Program-made: the position numbers and the translations under genes | The notes under the pieces: generated by a model | What the model saw: the letters and a program-made list of their open reading frames with translations, nothing else | Told to the model about the DNA's origin: nothing | Database searches by the model: none | Shown here: positions 26,465 to 37,440 of the stretch, in pieces | Layout: each line of letters starts with the position of its first letter | Numbering within the stretch: position 1 is the stretch's first letter | Assembly (NCBI RefSeq): GCF_027409185.1 | Contig: NC_084463.1 | Coordinates: 114,644,133 to 114,708,132 of the forward strand | Reading direction: 5' to 3' | Source: Cynocephalus volans | Taxonomy: Eukaryota; Chordata; Mammalia; Dermoptera; Cynocephalidae | Length of the DNA stretch: 64,000 nt

Positions 26465-26715
26465 GGTAAAGCCAGATTGTTTGATTTTAAATGGCATCTC
26501 TGCCACTTATAGGATATTGGGCAAGTTGTTTAATTTCTCTGTACCTCAGTTTCCTGGTGTGTAAATTGGGGCTAATAACAGTATTTATCTCATTGATTTG
26601 AGGTAGATATGATATGAGATGATGATGTGAGGATTAAATGAGTTGATAACCTATAAATTCTTTGAACAGTGTCTGGCACCTCGCAAGCCCTCAACAGGTT
26701 AGTTCTTTCTGTTAT
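26465..26715 (+). repeat. MIR SINE
   Basis: A full-length-looking MIR: 'tgccacttataggatattggg', 'ctctgtacctcagtttcctgg', 'gtgaggattaaatgag' and 'gtgtctggcacctcgcaag' occur in consensus order. Confidence 0.8.
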
Positions 26716-28429
26716 TATTAGTAGAAATTTTTATCCTCAGATTACTTGATAGCTTATGCCAAATTATTCTAAAATAAATGATAAAGTTAATTGAAATTTA
26801 GATCTTTCAAACAATCCCTTTTTATTTCCTGATACTTCCCTTGGAACCAGTATTAAAGTAAAAAAGTAAATCCCTTCCATAAAGGATTATTTGGGAGAAA
26901 TTCTTTCAGCTGTTGTCAGTATTTAGGACAACAAAGAAAATGTACAAGTGAAGATTTCAAAAGTAACTAAAAGGGGTAATTTAGATTTCTTATCTTTTGA
27001 AGTTTCAGAGTTAAAAGTTAAGAACCTTTGATCTTCCAGGAAAAGAATCTGTTAGCTGAAGAAGAATCTGTTAGCTGCTACAGTCGTAATTTACTGTCCC
27101 ATAAACTTCTTGTTCCAGTTTGTCACTTTGGAGTTGGAGGTGCACTGGAAATTCAAACAAATGCCCTTGCCCATAATTCCTCCTTCACAGTTCACTGTCT
27201 GTTAAGCATGTTGATAACTATGCAGCTCCACCCCAGGAATTGCAAGAGGGAGACAAACGATAAGGAAACAGAAAAGAGAAATGGTGCATAAAAAGTGACT
27301 CCTCCAACCCTCTTCCTCAGTCCAGTCAATATTAGCGACTTTGCTTTACTGCTTCTTCAGTTTAATGCTTTGTTCATTTTTTCAGATAAAGTCCTCTCAA
27401 GAGCTTCTGCTACTTAAATGGTAATGGTTTAAAGCAGACAAAAATAAATATGGATATTAATTTTTACTAGTATATGAGGAAATAATTTTCTTTAGGGAAA
27501 AAATACCTATATCCACATTAGTAAATACCAATCTTTATCATTATGTAAGTCATTTTTTTGTTTGCTATTGTTGTAAAAATAAATGACATATAGAAGTACC
27601 TTTAATATCTGAAAATTCATTCCTTCAGCAAACATTACTAGGTGTTCTGCTGAAAGTTCTGAGGGCTCTGAAGAAAAACCATGTAAGAATATTACACTCA
27701 GGAATTTAATATAAGATAAAAAGTGAAGATTTTATTTTAATTTAGAAAAAAAGACAGTGTAATATTATAGTGTCTGAGAGGTCTCAATAAATAACACTCA
27801 TATTTCTTGCCCAAATTCTGAACATACTGTGAAAAGAGTGACGGATGAGAGATCAGAAAACCACCTTTATTCTTGATAAAGCTGACATTAAAGGACATTG
27901 CTTGTACATGAAAATAGTTTTGCTTTCTAATTTGGAACCCCAGAGTTAAATAGACTTACATGGTCATAGACAAGACAGGGCCAGGAGCATCCTCCCTATT
28001 TGCTGGGAGAACCTATTCAGGGAGGAGCATTGGAGAATTCTGCTCCTAGCTAGCAGGTGGGCTTCCAAGAGCAAAAAGCAAGGGGTAAAATTATGCTTAT
28101 ATAATTTTTTAGTCTAAATTGAACAATCAGGTAAGTCATTATTCTCTTTCTAGGAGAAAAATAAATGAGGGGGTAGAGAGAGGCCAAAAGTATTTAGGGG
28201 AAATTCTTCCTCATATTAGCTATAGGGTTGAGGACAAGACATTGTCTCTTAACATGAAAATAGAAAAAGGCATTTGTAATTCTGACACCTTTTACACAAC
28301 ATGTTTTTTAATTTTTTTGAGTCCTCCTTTTTGCAACCATAGTTTTTACATAGTTTCATGGAGTGTATAAATTTTAAAAAATGATCTAGATTCTACCTTT
28401 CTTAATTTCTTTCTTTTTTTCCCTCTCGA
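26716..28429. other. Intronic stretch, no gene seen
   Basis: No recognised repeat or coding exon. GAATCTGTTAGCTG occurs twice 18 bases apart near 27045-27076, a small local duplication. An 87-codon frame at 27028-27291 has no recognisable homologue and is probably chance. Confidence 0.45.
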
Positions 28430-28625
28430 CAAAATTGAGGCACTTCCTTCTGTGTGGATCTATTGTCGAACTTAACATTCTCTATTGTATTTGTGTTGAC
28501 AGGTCTTTCTTACCTCTGTATTTTATGTTCTTTAAATGTAGAGACAGTATCTTACTTACTTATGTATCTCCAGTGCTTGGTATATACAAAATAGTTTATT
28601 GAGTTGAATAAACATTAAATACTGT
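28430..28625 (+). repeat. L2 3'-end fragment
   Basis: 'tagagacagtatcttacttac', 'atctccagtgcttggtat' and 'attgagttgaataaaca' match the L2 terminus in order. Confidence 0.5.
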
Positions 28626-29988
28626 TCTCTATCACTTGACGTGGCAACCTTTCCTTTGTTGCTACTTAATACTCATAATTTCATCATTGAAAATAACTTG
28701 AGGAAGAGGATACCTAAGGAATAAGTTCTTGAAATCACAAAATTCAGCAGTAATCTCCAGCAGGGGAAATTTACTTTAGGTGAATGCCTGAGTTTATATG
28801 TGAAGGTTGGAAGAATGTTGAAAGTTGGGAGGGTGGATACTAATATGAGATATTGTGGGCAGGAGTGGCCTACCTAAAGAAAAGAAGGGGCATAGAATGA
28901 TGATTTGAGGTGAGATCATAGTGATGTAGTGGTGTTATAAACAATTTTGGCATTGCTTTTTCAGATATGGCTTAAAAAAATGCTTACAAATTGATTAGAA
29001 ATTCTTAGTTGTTTGAATGGTTCTTGAATAACAAGTGTTGGTAGAATATTTTTTAGTGTTTATATCATACTTTTTATTTCTAGAGAGAACTTTTTATTCT
29101 TAATACAAATTTACTAATTTTTATAGTTCACCAAGGAGGAAAATAGTGGCAAATTATTAGTCATAATTATCTAGCAAACTATAGAAATGTCATTATTTTA
29201 AACTGAGTACATTTTTGTCAGATAACTGAAGTTTGTCTTTTTACAAGTAATACATTTTTAGTTTAAATACATTTTAGCTGTGACTGTTTCTCACGTTTAC
29301 CCTGTTTCTACTTACTGAACTGATCTTGATGAAAATATTTTATTATATCCCTAATAAGCAAGGGTTGTCATTTTTAACACTTTCTGTGCCATGATACAAG
29401 GATGCCTAAGTGGCTTATAAAGTCTCTTTGCCATATACTAAGTGATGTATCTTAAGTTTTTATCTGCTCTTTAATAGTTATTGTGGAAATAAATACCCCA
29501 GGCTAACTCTCTTCCTGTTTTTCAGTCTCCTGCCATTGTCTTCTTTTGGCTGAATCCACCCATTAGACAGAGGGCAAGGGGGACTCTCAATACAGGCAAA
29601 GCCTCCTGGGGCACACAGCAGAGTGGAGAAAGGATCTGGAGGGACAAATGAAATACTGTATAAATGGCACACTTGGCTTATTAAGGACACAGAAGATACT
29701 AATCTCTGCAGAGGTGGAGGAAGAGCCTTTTAGGAAGAGAGAATCATGCAAATAAACAATAGTAGAGGAGTATTGAAATAAAGAGTGTGTTCAGAAAATG
29801 GAAACTATTTCAGATAGTTTGGAGTAAATGGGCTATTGGCAGGGAGTAGCTAGAGTGGAAGCAGGAAGATAGGAGACTATTGCAGTTGTCCAAGTGAGAG
29901 ATAATGGTGGCGTGGACTATCTCAGGTGACTGTCTTCCTCAGCCTCCCCCATCTACCCCTTTGTAATCTCCTGGATAGAATGTTCTTT
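28626..29988. other. Intronic stretch, no gene seen
   Basis: AT-rich intron. The block at 29500-29680 has the feel of a dispersed repeat, but I cannot name it. No exon-like sequence. Confidence 0.4.
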
Positions 29989-30002
29989 TAAAAATATTTT
30001 AA

Positions 30003-30193
30003 GGGGCCGGCCCGTGGCTCACTCGGGAGAGTGTGGTGCTGATAACACCAAGGCCCCGGGTTCGGATCCCATATACGGATGGCCGGTTCGCTCACTGGTT
30101 GAGTGTGGTGCTGACAACACCAAGTCAAGGGTTAGGATCCCCTTACCGGTCATCTTTAAAAAAAAAAAATAATAAAATAAAATAAAATAAAAT
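30003..30193 (+). mobile_element. Dimeric t-SINE
   Basis: Two tRNA-Ile-like units (GGGGCCGGCCCGTGGCTCAC... and GGCCGGTTCGCTCACTGG...) are followed by an (AAAAT)n tail. Perfect TSD TAAAAATATTTTAA at 29989-30002 and 30194-30207. A- and B-box-like motifs (TGGCTCACTCGG, GGTTCGGATCC) are intact in the first unit, so a Pol III promoter could still be present. Confidence 0.95.
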
Positions 30194-30264
30194 AAAAATA
30201 TTTTAATATTTAACAAATACCACTGTTAAAGTACCTTTACATTGTATTTTAGTTAGTTGTACAG

Positions 30265-30385
30265 TTGCCTTCTTCATTAGATTCTGAGTTTCTTAAGCAT
30301 AGGGACAATGTCTTATCCCTCTTCTGCATTGTAGGTAGCACTGTAGCACCAAGTTATTAACTTAGCATTTAATAAATTCCTAAGT
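30265..30385 (+). repeat. L2 3'-end fragment
   Basis: 'cttaagcatagggacaatgtc' and the terminal 'tttaataaattcctaagtgaa' follow the L2 3' end. Diverged. Confidence 0.45.
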
Positions 30386-32264
30386 GAATTATTGAAGTTA
30401 CTTTAATCTGAACTGTGGGCTTTTTGTGTGAACATAAGTTCACAGGTTTTTGTGTGAACATAAGTTTTTGTTTCTCTAGGGTTATAACTAACTGGGATTG
30501 CTGGGTCATATGGTAAGTATATGTTTAACTTTATAAGAAATTGCCACTGTTTTCCAGAGGGGTTGTGCCATTTTGCAGTCTCACCAGCAATGTATGAAAA
30601 TTCCAGTAACTTCACACCCTCACCAGCACTTATTAATACTTGTAGTATTATTTATTATTTGTTTAAAATACTTGTTAGTATTTTTTATTTTAGTCATTCT
30701 AGATATATAATGATATTTCATTATGATTTTAATTTGCATTTCTCTAATGGCTAGTGATTTTGAATATCTGTCTCTTCATGGTATTTCCATCATGTATCGT
30801 CTTGGTGAAGTGATTATAGGTCTTCAAGTCTTTTGCTGGATTTTAATTTGTAAATATTTTTCTCCCAATCTATAGCTTGTCTCTTCATTCTTTGAACAGT
30901 GTTTTTCAGAGAACCAAAGATTTTAATTTTGATGAAGTTCAGTTTTTCAATTTTTTTTAATGGATCACACTTTTGATGTCATATTTAAGAACTCTAACCA
31001 CAGGTTGTGAAGATTTTCTCTCATGTTTTCTTTTAAAAGATTTATGGTTTTATGTTTTACCTTTAGACCTGTGATCCATTTTAATTTGATTTTTGTATAA
31101 TTTTTTTAAAGTTTAGATTTATTTTTTTCTACATACAGAATATCCAATTGTTCTAGCATTATTTGTTTTAAAGACTCTCCTTTGTTTATTGGATGATCTT
31201 GGTAGCTTTGCCAAAAATCAATTTGCTATATTTATGTGGATCTATTTCTGGGTTCTCTATTCTGTCCCATTAATCAATGTCTTTCCCTTTGCCAGTACCA
31301 TGCTGCCTTGATTACTGTAAAATTTTGTGTAGTGTGAATCTTACTACTTTGTTTTTCAAAATTGTTTTGTTATGTGCCTTTGCATATAGATTTTAAAATC
31401 AGCTTGTTTATATCTATAAAAATTTTGGCTGAGATTTTGGTTATACTTGCATTAAGTCTATAGAATCAACTTAGGTAGAATTTACGTTTTTACTATGTTG
31501 AGTCTTCCAATTCATGAACATGGTATATCTCTCCATTATTTCCTTCATTAGTATTTTGTAATTTTCGGCATATAAATCCTATACACATTCTGTTAGATTT
31601 ACAAGTAAGCATTTCATTTTTTGGAGCTATCATAAAAAGTATTTTAAAAAATAATTTGGTTTCCAGTTGCTCATTGCTAGTATACAGAAATGTGATTGAA
31701 TTTTATATGTTGACCTTGTATACTATGACCTTGCTGAATTCACTTATTAGTTTTAGGAGTAGTTTTTTGTAGATTCCTCAAGATTTTTCTTTGTAAACAT
31801 TAGTGCTTTGTTTTTATGAATAGCACAGTTTTAATCTCTTCATTTCCAATCTGTATGCCCTTTATTTTTTTATTTTTTCTTGCCTTATTGCACTGCTTAG
31901 GACTTCCAGTACAATGCTGAATAGGAATGGTGTGACTCAACCTTTTTTTCTCTGTTTCAAGTCTAGTGGGGTAGCATTCAGTCTTTCACCATTAAATGTG
32001 ATGTTGGCTATAGCTTTCTTACAGATGCCCTTTATTAGGTTGGGGGAATTTCTTAATTCCTTTCTGATCCTGGATTTCTGAGAATTTTTATTATAAATTA
32101 ATGTGGAATATTCTCAAATGCTTTTTCTGCATCAATATAATCATGTTTTTTTTTTTTTAAAGAATGTTAATATGGTGGATTATATTAATTGATTTTCTTT
32201 CTTTTTTTTAAATTTTATTATGTTGATATACATTGTGGCTGATTATTGTTGCCCATCACCAAAA

Positions 32265-32305
32265 CCTCCCTCCCTCCTCCCTCCCCCCTCCCCCCTCCCC
32301 CCCAA
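32265..32305 (-). other. G-rich polypurine tract in L1 3' UTR
   Basis: On the minus strand this is a series of GGGGGG and GGAGGG runs able to form a G-quadruplex. Such tracts are a conserved feature of mammalian L1 3' UTRs. Confidence 0.8.
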
Positions 32306-32416
32306 CAATGTCCTTTCTGTTTGCTTGTCGTATCAACTTCAAGTAATTGTGGTTGTTATATCTTCTCCCACCCCGTTTTTTTTTTTTTTGTGTGTGTGTG
32401 AATTATGTATTAATTT

Positions 32417-33575
32417 TTAGCTCCCACCAATAAGTGAAAACATGTGGTATTTCTCTTTCTGTGCCTGACTCGTTTCATTTAATATAATTCTCTCAAGGTC
32501 CATCCATGTTGTTGCAAATGGCAGTATTTCATTCAGTTCTGCTCTGATCTTAATGATTTCTTTCCGTCTGCTAACTTTAGGTTTGGATTGTTCTTGTTTT
32601 TCTAGTTCTTTAAGGTGAAGTGTTAGGTTGTTCACTTGCCATCTTTCCATTCTTCTGAGGTGAGCATTTAATGCAATAAATTTCCCCCTTAATACTGCTT
32701 TTGCAGTATCCCACAGGTTTTGGTATGATGTATCATTATTTTCATAAGTTTCAATAAATTTTTTGATTTCCTGCTTGATTTCTTCTTGGATCCATCTGTC
32801 ATTAAGTAGAATGTTGTTTAATTTCCATGTGTTTGTATAGTTTCCAGAGTTTCGTTTTTTATTAATTTCTAGTTTTAATCCATTGTGGTCTGAGAAAATA
32901 CATGGGATAATTCCAGTTTTTTTGAATTTATTGAGACTTGATTTGTGACCTAATATGTGATCTATCCTGGAGAATGATCCATGTGCTGATGAGAAGAATG
33001 AATACTCTGAGGTTGTTGGATGGAATGTTCTGTAGATATCTGCCAAGTCCAATTGGTCTAGGGTATTGTTTAGATCTTGTGTTTCTCTACTGATTCTTTG
33101 CCTAGATGATCTGTCTAATATTGACAGTGGGGTGTTCAGGTCCCCTGCTATTATGGTATTAGTGTCTATTTCCTTCTTTAGGTCTAATAGAGTTTGTTTT
33201 ATAAATCTGGCTGCTCCAACATTGGGTGCATACATATTTATGATTGTTATGTCTTCTTGATGGATCAGTCCTTTTATCATTAAGTAGTGTCCCTTATTGT
33301 CTCTTTTTATGGTTTTTAGTTTAAAGTCTATTTTGTCAGATATCAGAATAGCTACTCCAGCTCGTTTTTCTTTTCTGTTTGCGTGGTAAATCTTTTTCCA
33401 TCCTTTCACTCTTAGTCTATGTGAATCTTTATGGGTGAGGTGGTTCTCTTGTAGGCAGCATATAGTTGGGTCCTCCTTTTTTTATCCAGTCAGCCAGTCT
33501 ATGTCTTTTGATTGGGGAATTTAAGCCTTTTACATTAAGAGTTGTTATTGAAAAGTGTTGATTTAATCCTAGCAT
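32417..33575 (-). pseudogene. L1 ORF2 deletion derivative: endonuclease joined to C-terminal tail
   Basis: The ORF2 start is at 33575. The apurinic-type endonuclease is recognisable throughout: Asn at residue 14 of the frame, then [16 protein letters not shown] and SDHNGLKLE, corresponding to catalytic Asp145/Asn147, and Asp229/His230, of human ORF2p. A 1-base insertion in the A-run near 33471-33483 breaks the frame at about residue 32 and gives a TAA. Downstream the frame is open for about 350 codons to the stop at 32417. At 32526-32533 the text jumps from the region just after the endonuclease (KIRAELNE) directly to the extreme C-terminus ([12 protein letters not shown]...SLIGGS), in frame, across an 8-bp shared AATGAAAT. 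The reverse transcriptase and zinc-knuckle parts are absent, so it cannot copy itself. Confidence 0.9.
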
Positions 33576-33768
33576 CTTATTGGTTGTTTGGTTGTCTTAG
33601 GTGTCTTTTGTTCCTTGCTTTCTGATTTACTGTTTGGTTTCTGTGTTTGTTGGTTCCTTAGGTTGTAGATAGCGTTTTTGTTTCTTGTTTTCTCTTCATG
33701 AATGCCATTTTTATTATACTAGTGCGTTTTGATTTTTCTTGGGTTTTTATGGCAGTGGTAGTTATTTT

Positions 33769-34744
33769 TCAGGAACCAAACCCAGTTCCTCCCTTGAGGA
33801 TTTCTTGTAAGGGTGGTCGTGTGGTAGTGAACTCCTGCAGTTTTTGTTTGTCTGAGAAATATACTATTTGGCCTTCATTTCGGAAGGATAGCCTTGCAGG
33901 GTAAAGTATTCTTGGCTGGCAATCTTGGTCTTTTAGTATTTTGAATATATCATCCCATTCCTTTGTAGCTTTTAGGGTTTGTGATGAAAAGTCTGATGTT
34001 AGCCTGATTGGGGCTCCCTTATAGGTGATTTGACGCTTCTCTCTTGCAGCTTTTAAGATTCTCTCTTTGTCTCTGAGTTTTGCCAATTTGACTATGACAT
34101 GGCTTGGAGAAGGCCTTTTTGGGTTGAATACGTTTGGAGATCGTTGAGCTTCCTGGATCTGAAGATCTGTGATTTTTCCTATACCTGGGAAGTTTTCTGC
34201 CACTATTTTGTTGAATATGTTTTCAATGGAATCTCCATTTTCCTCCCCTTCTGGAATACCCATGACTCGGATATTTGAGCGCTTAAGGTTGTCTGATATC
34301 TCTCTCAGATTTTCTTCAATGTCTTTGATTCTTTTTTCTCTCTTTTTGTCTGCTTGTGTTATTTCAAACAGCCCATCTTCAAGTTCAGAGGTTCCCTCTT
34401 CAACTTCCACAAGCCTGCTGGTTAAACTCTCCGTTGTGTTTTTTATTTCGCTGAATAACTTCTTCAGTTCGGCAAGTTCTCCTATGTTTTTTTTCAGGAC
34501 ATTGATTTCCTTGTACATTTCCTCTTTCAGATCCTGTATACTTTTTCTCATTTCATCATGATGTCTAGCTGAGTTTTCTTGTATCTCATTCAGTTTCCTT
34601 AGAATTATCACTCGAAATTCCTTGTCAGTCATTTCAAGGGCTTCTTGTTCTATAGGATCTAGAGTTTGAGATTTATTAACTTTTGGTAGTGTACTTTCTT
34701 GATTTTTTGTATTTCTGGTATCTTTTTTTTTGATATTTACTCAT
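33769..34744 (-). CDS. L1 ORF1p (RNA-binding chaperone), nearly intact
   Basis: A 287-codon frame is open from an internal ATG at 34632 to the stop at 33769. Residues about 10-115 are a heptad-rich coiled coil (trimerisation), about 120-210 an RRM (starts SNIRVMGIPEGEE), and about 215-285 the C-terminal domain (EWDDIFKILK, RILYPARLSF). The likely native start is the ATG at 34742-34744. From it a 9-base homopolymer (34723-34731) shifts the frame before the coiled coil, so only the shorter frame is continuous. ORF1p packages L1 RNA; here it might still bind RNA from the internal start. The homopolymer could also be a sequencing error. Confidence 0.85.
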
Positions 34745-36372
34745 TGTGGTAGGGGGTTTCAGAGTCCACCGGTTTGAGACTATTGACTAACTAAGATGTT
34801 GCTGTGGTTGCCAATTTGGTATGGCTACCTCCGTGACTGCTCAGTTGGCCTTTAGTGCCTTTTGTGTATGGTTGCCTCGGGTCTTGGGCCTCTCTGGGGA
34901 GCCACTTTTCTGGTCAGCTTGGACTCTGCTTGGCTGCTGGATCACATACCACAGGATGTGTGATCTCTGTTGAGCTTTCACTTCCCGTGCAGGACTTCTC
35001 CCTGTTCCGTGTGCTCTGGCCCGGGCTGTTGGATCCTGCAGTGGCAACCCCACAGGGTGTGTGGTTTCTGTCGTGTCTTCGCCTCCCTGGCCGCACGTCT
35101 CCCCGCTCTGTGCACACTGGGCTGGGCTGGGACGTGTCTTCTGCAACCCTCATCTATCAGCTGGGCCTTCAAGACCCTGCTCGGCACCGCCTTGCCCAGG
35201 AAGTCTACCAGGTTTCTGCTAGGCACAGACGACCGGTCGCTCTGGGTGCCTTTGTAGCACTGTGTAGATCTTTCTCGGGACTTATCACCTTCCTCCTGGT
35301 ATTGCGGTTATTTGTGTACTTGTCTTATCTCCCACACCAGAGCGTGAGCTCCTCGGGGAAGCAGCCCGCAGCACACGGTTCACCTTTGTATCCCCCCGGC
35401 ACGGACGAGTCCAGTGCCCGCCTGCCGACAGCTCTCCAGCAGGTTTAAGTGGACTTGGGAACTCTCCTACCACACTATTCCCAACCAGAAATTGGTTAGG
35501 TGTTTTTCCGAACTGGTGGCCGCAGAGATGGCATCTGCCTACCAGTAACAGGAAGTTTACCAGGGGCCGGAGTCCAGGGTGTGGTGGAGTGACAGTTGGC
35601 CCTGCCCGTACTTCCTTGCCCTCCTGACACTGGCCGGGGACGCCCCACGCCACCAGCCCCACCAGGGAACCGCAGAGGGAGTGGGAGGGGAGGCCAGCCC
35701 GCAGGCCCCGGGAAGTCCCGTGCCTGGGCAAGCAAGTAGGAAGGCTCAGTGAGGAGCCAAGCCGGGCCGGAGCTGCCACCACCTGAGAAAATGGAGGCAG
35801 CCCTAGGGTGGTGAGTGGCCCGGTGATGCAGACGGAAACCGGGTGAGCGTCAGCCCCCTGAGCAGGGCCGGGCCAGGGGTCACTCACAGGGCTGTGCCAG
35901 GTCAGGTGCTCACTCTCTGCCTCTGGTTTGTTGCCTCCCTGTTCTTGGTTCCCGCCGCCTCGGGCTGCTTGCTCGGTCCCGCGGCGCAGCTCGGGCTCTC
36001 CCAGGAATCAAAACCTCGAATCATTAATAGGGCAGCTGGCCGCCTTCAGCGCAGCCCCGGCCTCCGGGATCCTGTCTGCATCCACAGCAGCCCTGGCGCC
36101 GTGTTCCCTGTTTAGAGACTTGCTTTTGCAGCAACGAAACAGTTCTTTTCCTGTTCCATACTTCAAAGCTGTTGCCTGTAAATGAGGCAGCCTCTCCTGC
36201 CAGGGCAAAGTGGCAGTCAGCCCCCACGACTGGCCTCCAGCAGCAGTCCTCCCTTAAGAGATGGCAAGAGGAAGGTCCACAAGTTTCCCGGCTGCCTGAG
36301 GCCCAGTGGCCGCCTTTTCCACCTCAGCTACTCCGCGCCAACTGTGGCAGCCACCGCCATCTTGAAAAACCC
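34745..36372 (-). promoter_or_regulatory. L1 5' UTR (internal promoter region)
   Basis: GC- and CpG-rich segment of 1.6 kb upstream of ORF1, unlike the surrounding AT-rich intron. It is the internal Pol II promoter region of the L1. Open frames of about 200 codons on both strands are CpG-island by-products. L1 5' UTRs may also drive antisense transcription, which here would run in the PDE3B direction; this is inference. Confidence 0.8.
36354..36364 (-). promoter_or_regulatory. YY1-type site at the L1 5' end
   Basis: On the minus strand the L1 begins GGGTTTTTCAAGATGGCGG. CAAGATGGCGG matches the YY1 site found close to the start of human L1, where YY1 sets the correct initiation point. Confidence 0.7.
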
Positions 36373-37440
36373 TTAATTGATTTTCTAATATTGAACCAGC
36401 TTTGCATTTTTGGGATAAATTCTACTTGGTTGTGATATATTGTTTTTATATGTATTTGGTTTGCTTATATTTTGTTGTAGATTTTCATGACTATATTCAT
36501 GATGGATATAGTTCTCTAGTTTTCTTTTGTACTCTTTTTGGTATTAGGGTAATGGTGACTCTCAAAGTGAGTTGAAAAGTATCCCCTCTTCTATTTTCAG
36601 AAGAGAGTGTAAAGAGTTGGTTTTATTTTTTTCTTGAAATGTTTGGTAGAATTTGCTGATGAAACCATCTGGCCCTAGAAAAAATTTCTTTTTTGGGAAA
36701 GTTTTAAACTGTGTATTCAATTTAGTTTAATAGTTATAGTTTTATTCAGAGTATCTATTTCATCATTAGTGAGATTTGGTAGTTTGTAGTTTTCAAGTAA
36801 TTGGTTCATTTCATCTAAGTTATCGAATTTATATGCAAAGTATTTTTTGTAGTGTTGTTATCCTTTTAATATCTGTGGGGTCTATCAATATAGTTTTATT
36901 CCTTTTATTCCTGCTATTAGTAATTTGTATATTTTCTCTTTTCTGTCAGTTGTGTTTGAGGTTTATCAAATTTTTAAATCTTTTCAGAGAACCAGCTTTG
37001 CTTTTATTAATTTTCCATATTACTTTTCTGTTATAACTTTTATTGATGTCTGAGCTTAATCATTATTTCCCAGTTTCTGCTTCCTTTAGGCTTTTATTGT
37101 TCTTTTTCAAGTTTGTTAAGATGGACGCTTAGATGATTGATTAAAGTTTTTCTTCTTCATTAATGTAAGCATTTAATTCCTTAAATTTCTCTCTAAGCAC
37201 TACTCTAGCTGTATGCCATATATTTTCATATGTTGTTTTTTAAATTTTCATTTTGTTCAAACTATTTTTAAATTTTCCATTAAGCTTCCTCTCTGAACCA
37301 TGGCTTATTTAAAAGTTGTTTAGTTTCTAAGTGTTTGGAGTATTTCTGCTATCTTTTTATTACTTAATTTCTAGTCGAATTTTGTTATGGTCAGAGAACA
37401 TAGGTACTTTGTGTGACTTCAATTCTCTACATATATTTGG

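Larger units (their letters stand above)
32199..36372 (-). mobile_element. Young L1 with 5' UTR but internally deleted ORF2
   Basis: A complete-ended L1 inserted antisense into the older L1, with perfect 14-bp TSD TTAATTGATTTTCT at 32185-32198 and 36373-36386. Minus-strand order: GC-rich 5' UTR (36372-34745), ORF1 (34744-33769), spacer, ORF2 (33575-32417), short 3' UTR with a G-rich polypurine tract (complement of 32265-32305), A-tail. Total is 4.17 kb, against about 6 kb for a full L1. The missing part is the ORF2 reverse transcriptase and most of the C-terminal region. Low decay of both ORFs suggests a lineage-specific, fairly recent element. Confidence 0.93.
30410..37440 (-). mobile_element. 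Old L1, antisense, split by a younger L1
   Basis: Reverse-complement L1 runs from the 3' UTR/ORF2 C-terminus (30420 on) through the reverse transcriptase region, is interrupted at 32185-32198, and resumes at 36373 with the next RT bases (ttgaaccagctttgcattttt) on to the endonuclease region near 37400. Stops are frequent and the copy is inactive. The 5' portion beyond the endonuclease region is missing or unrecognisable. Confidence 0.82.

Noticed and set aside
34855..35887. About 200-codon frames on both strands at 34.9-35.9 kb
   Set aside because: They lie in the CpG-rich L1 5' UTR and show no recognisable domain; kept only as an ORF0-like speculation in the findings.
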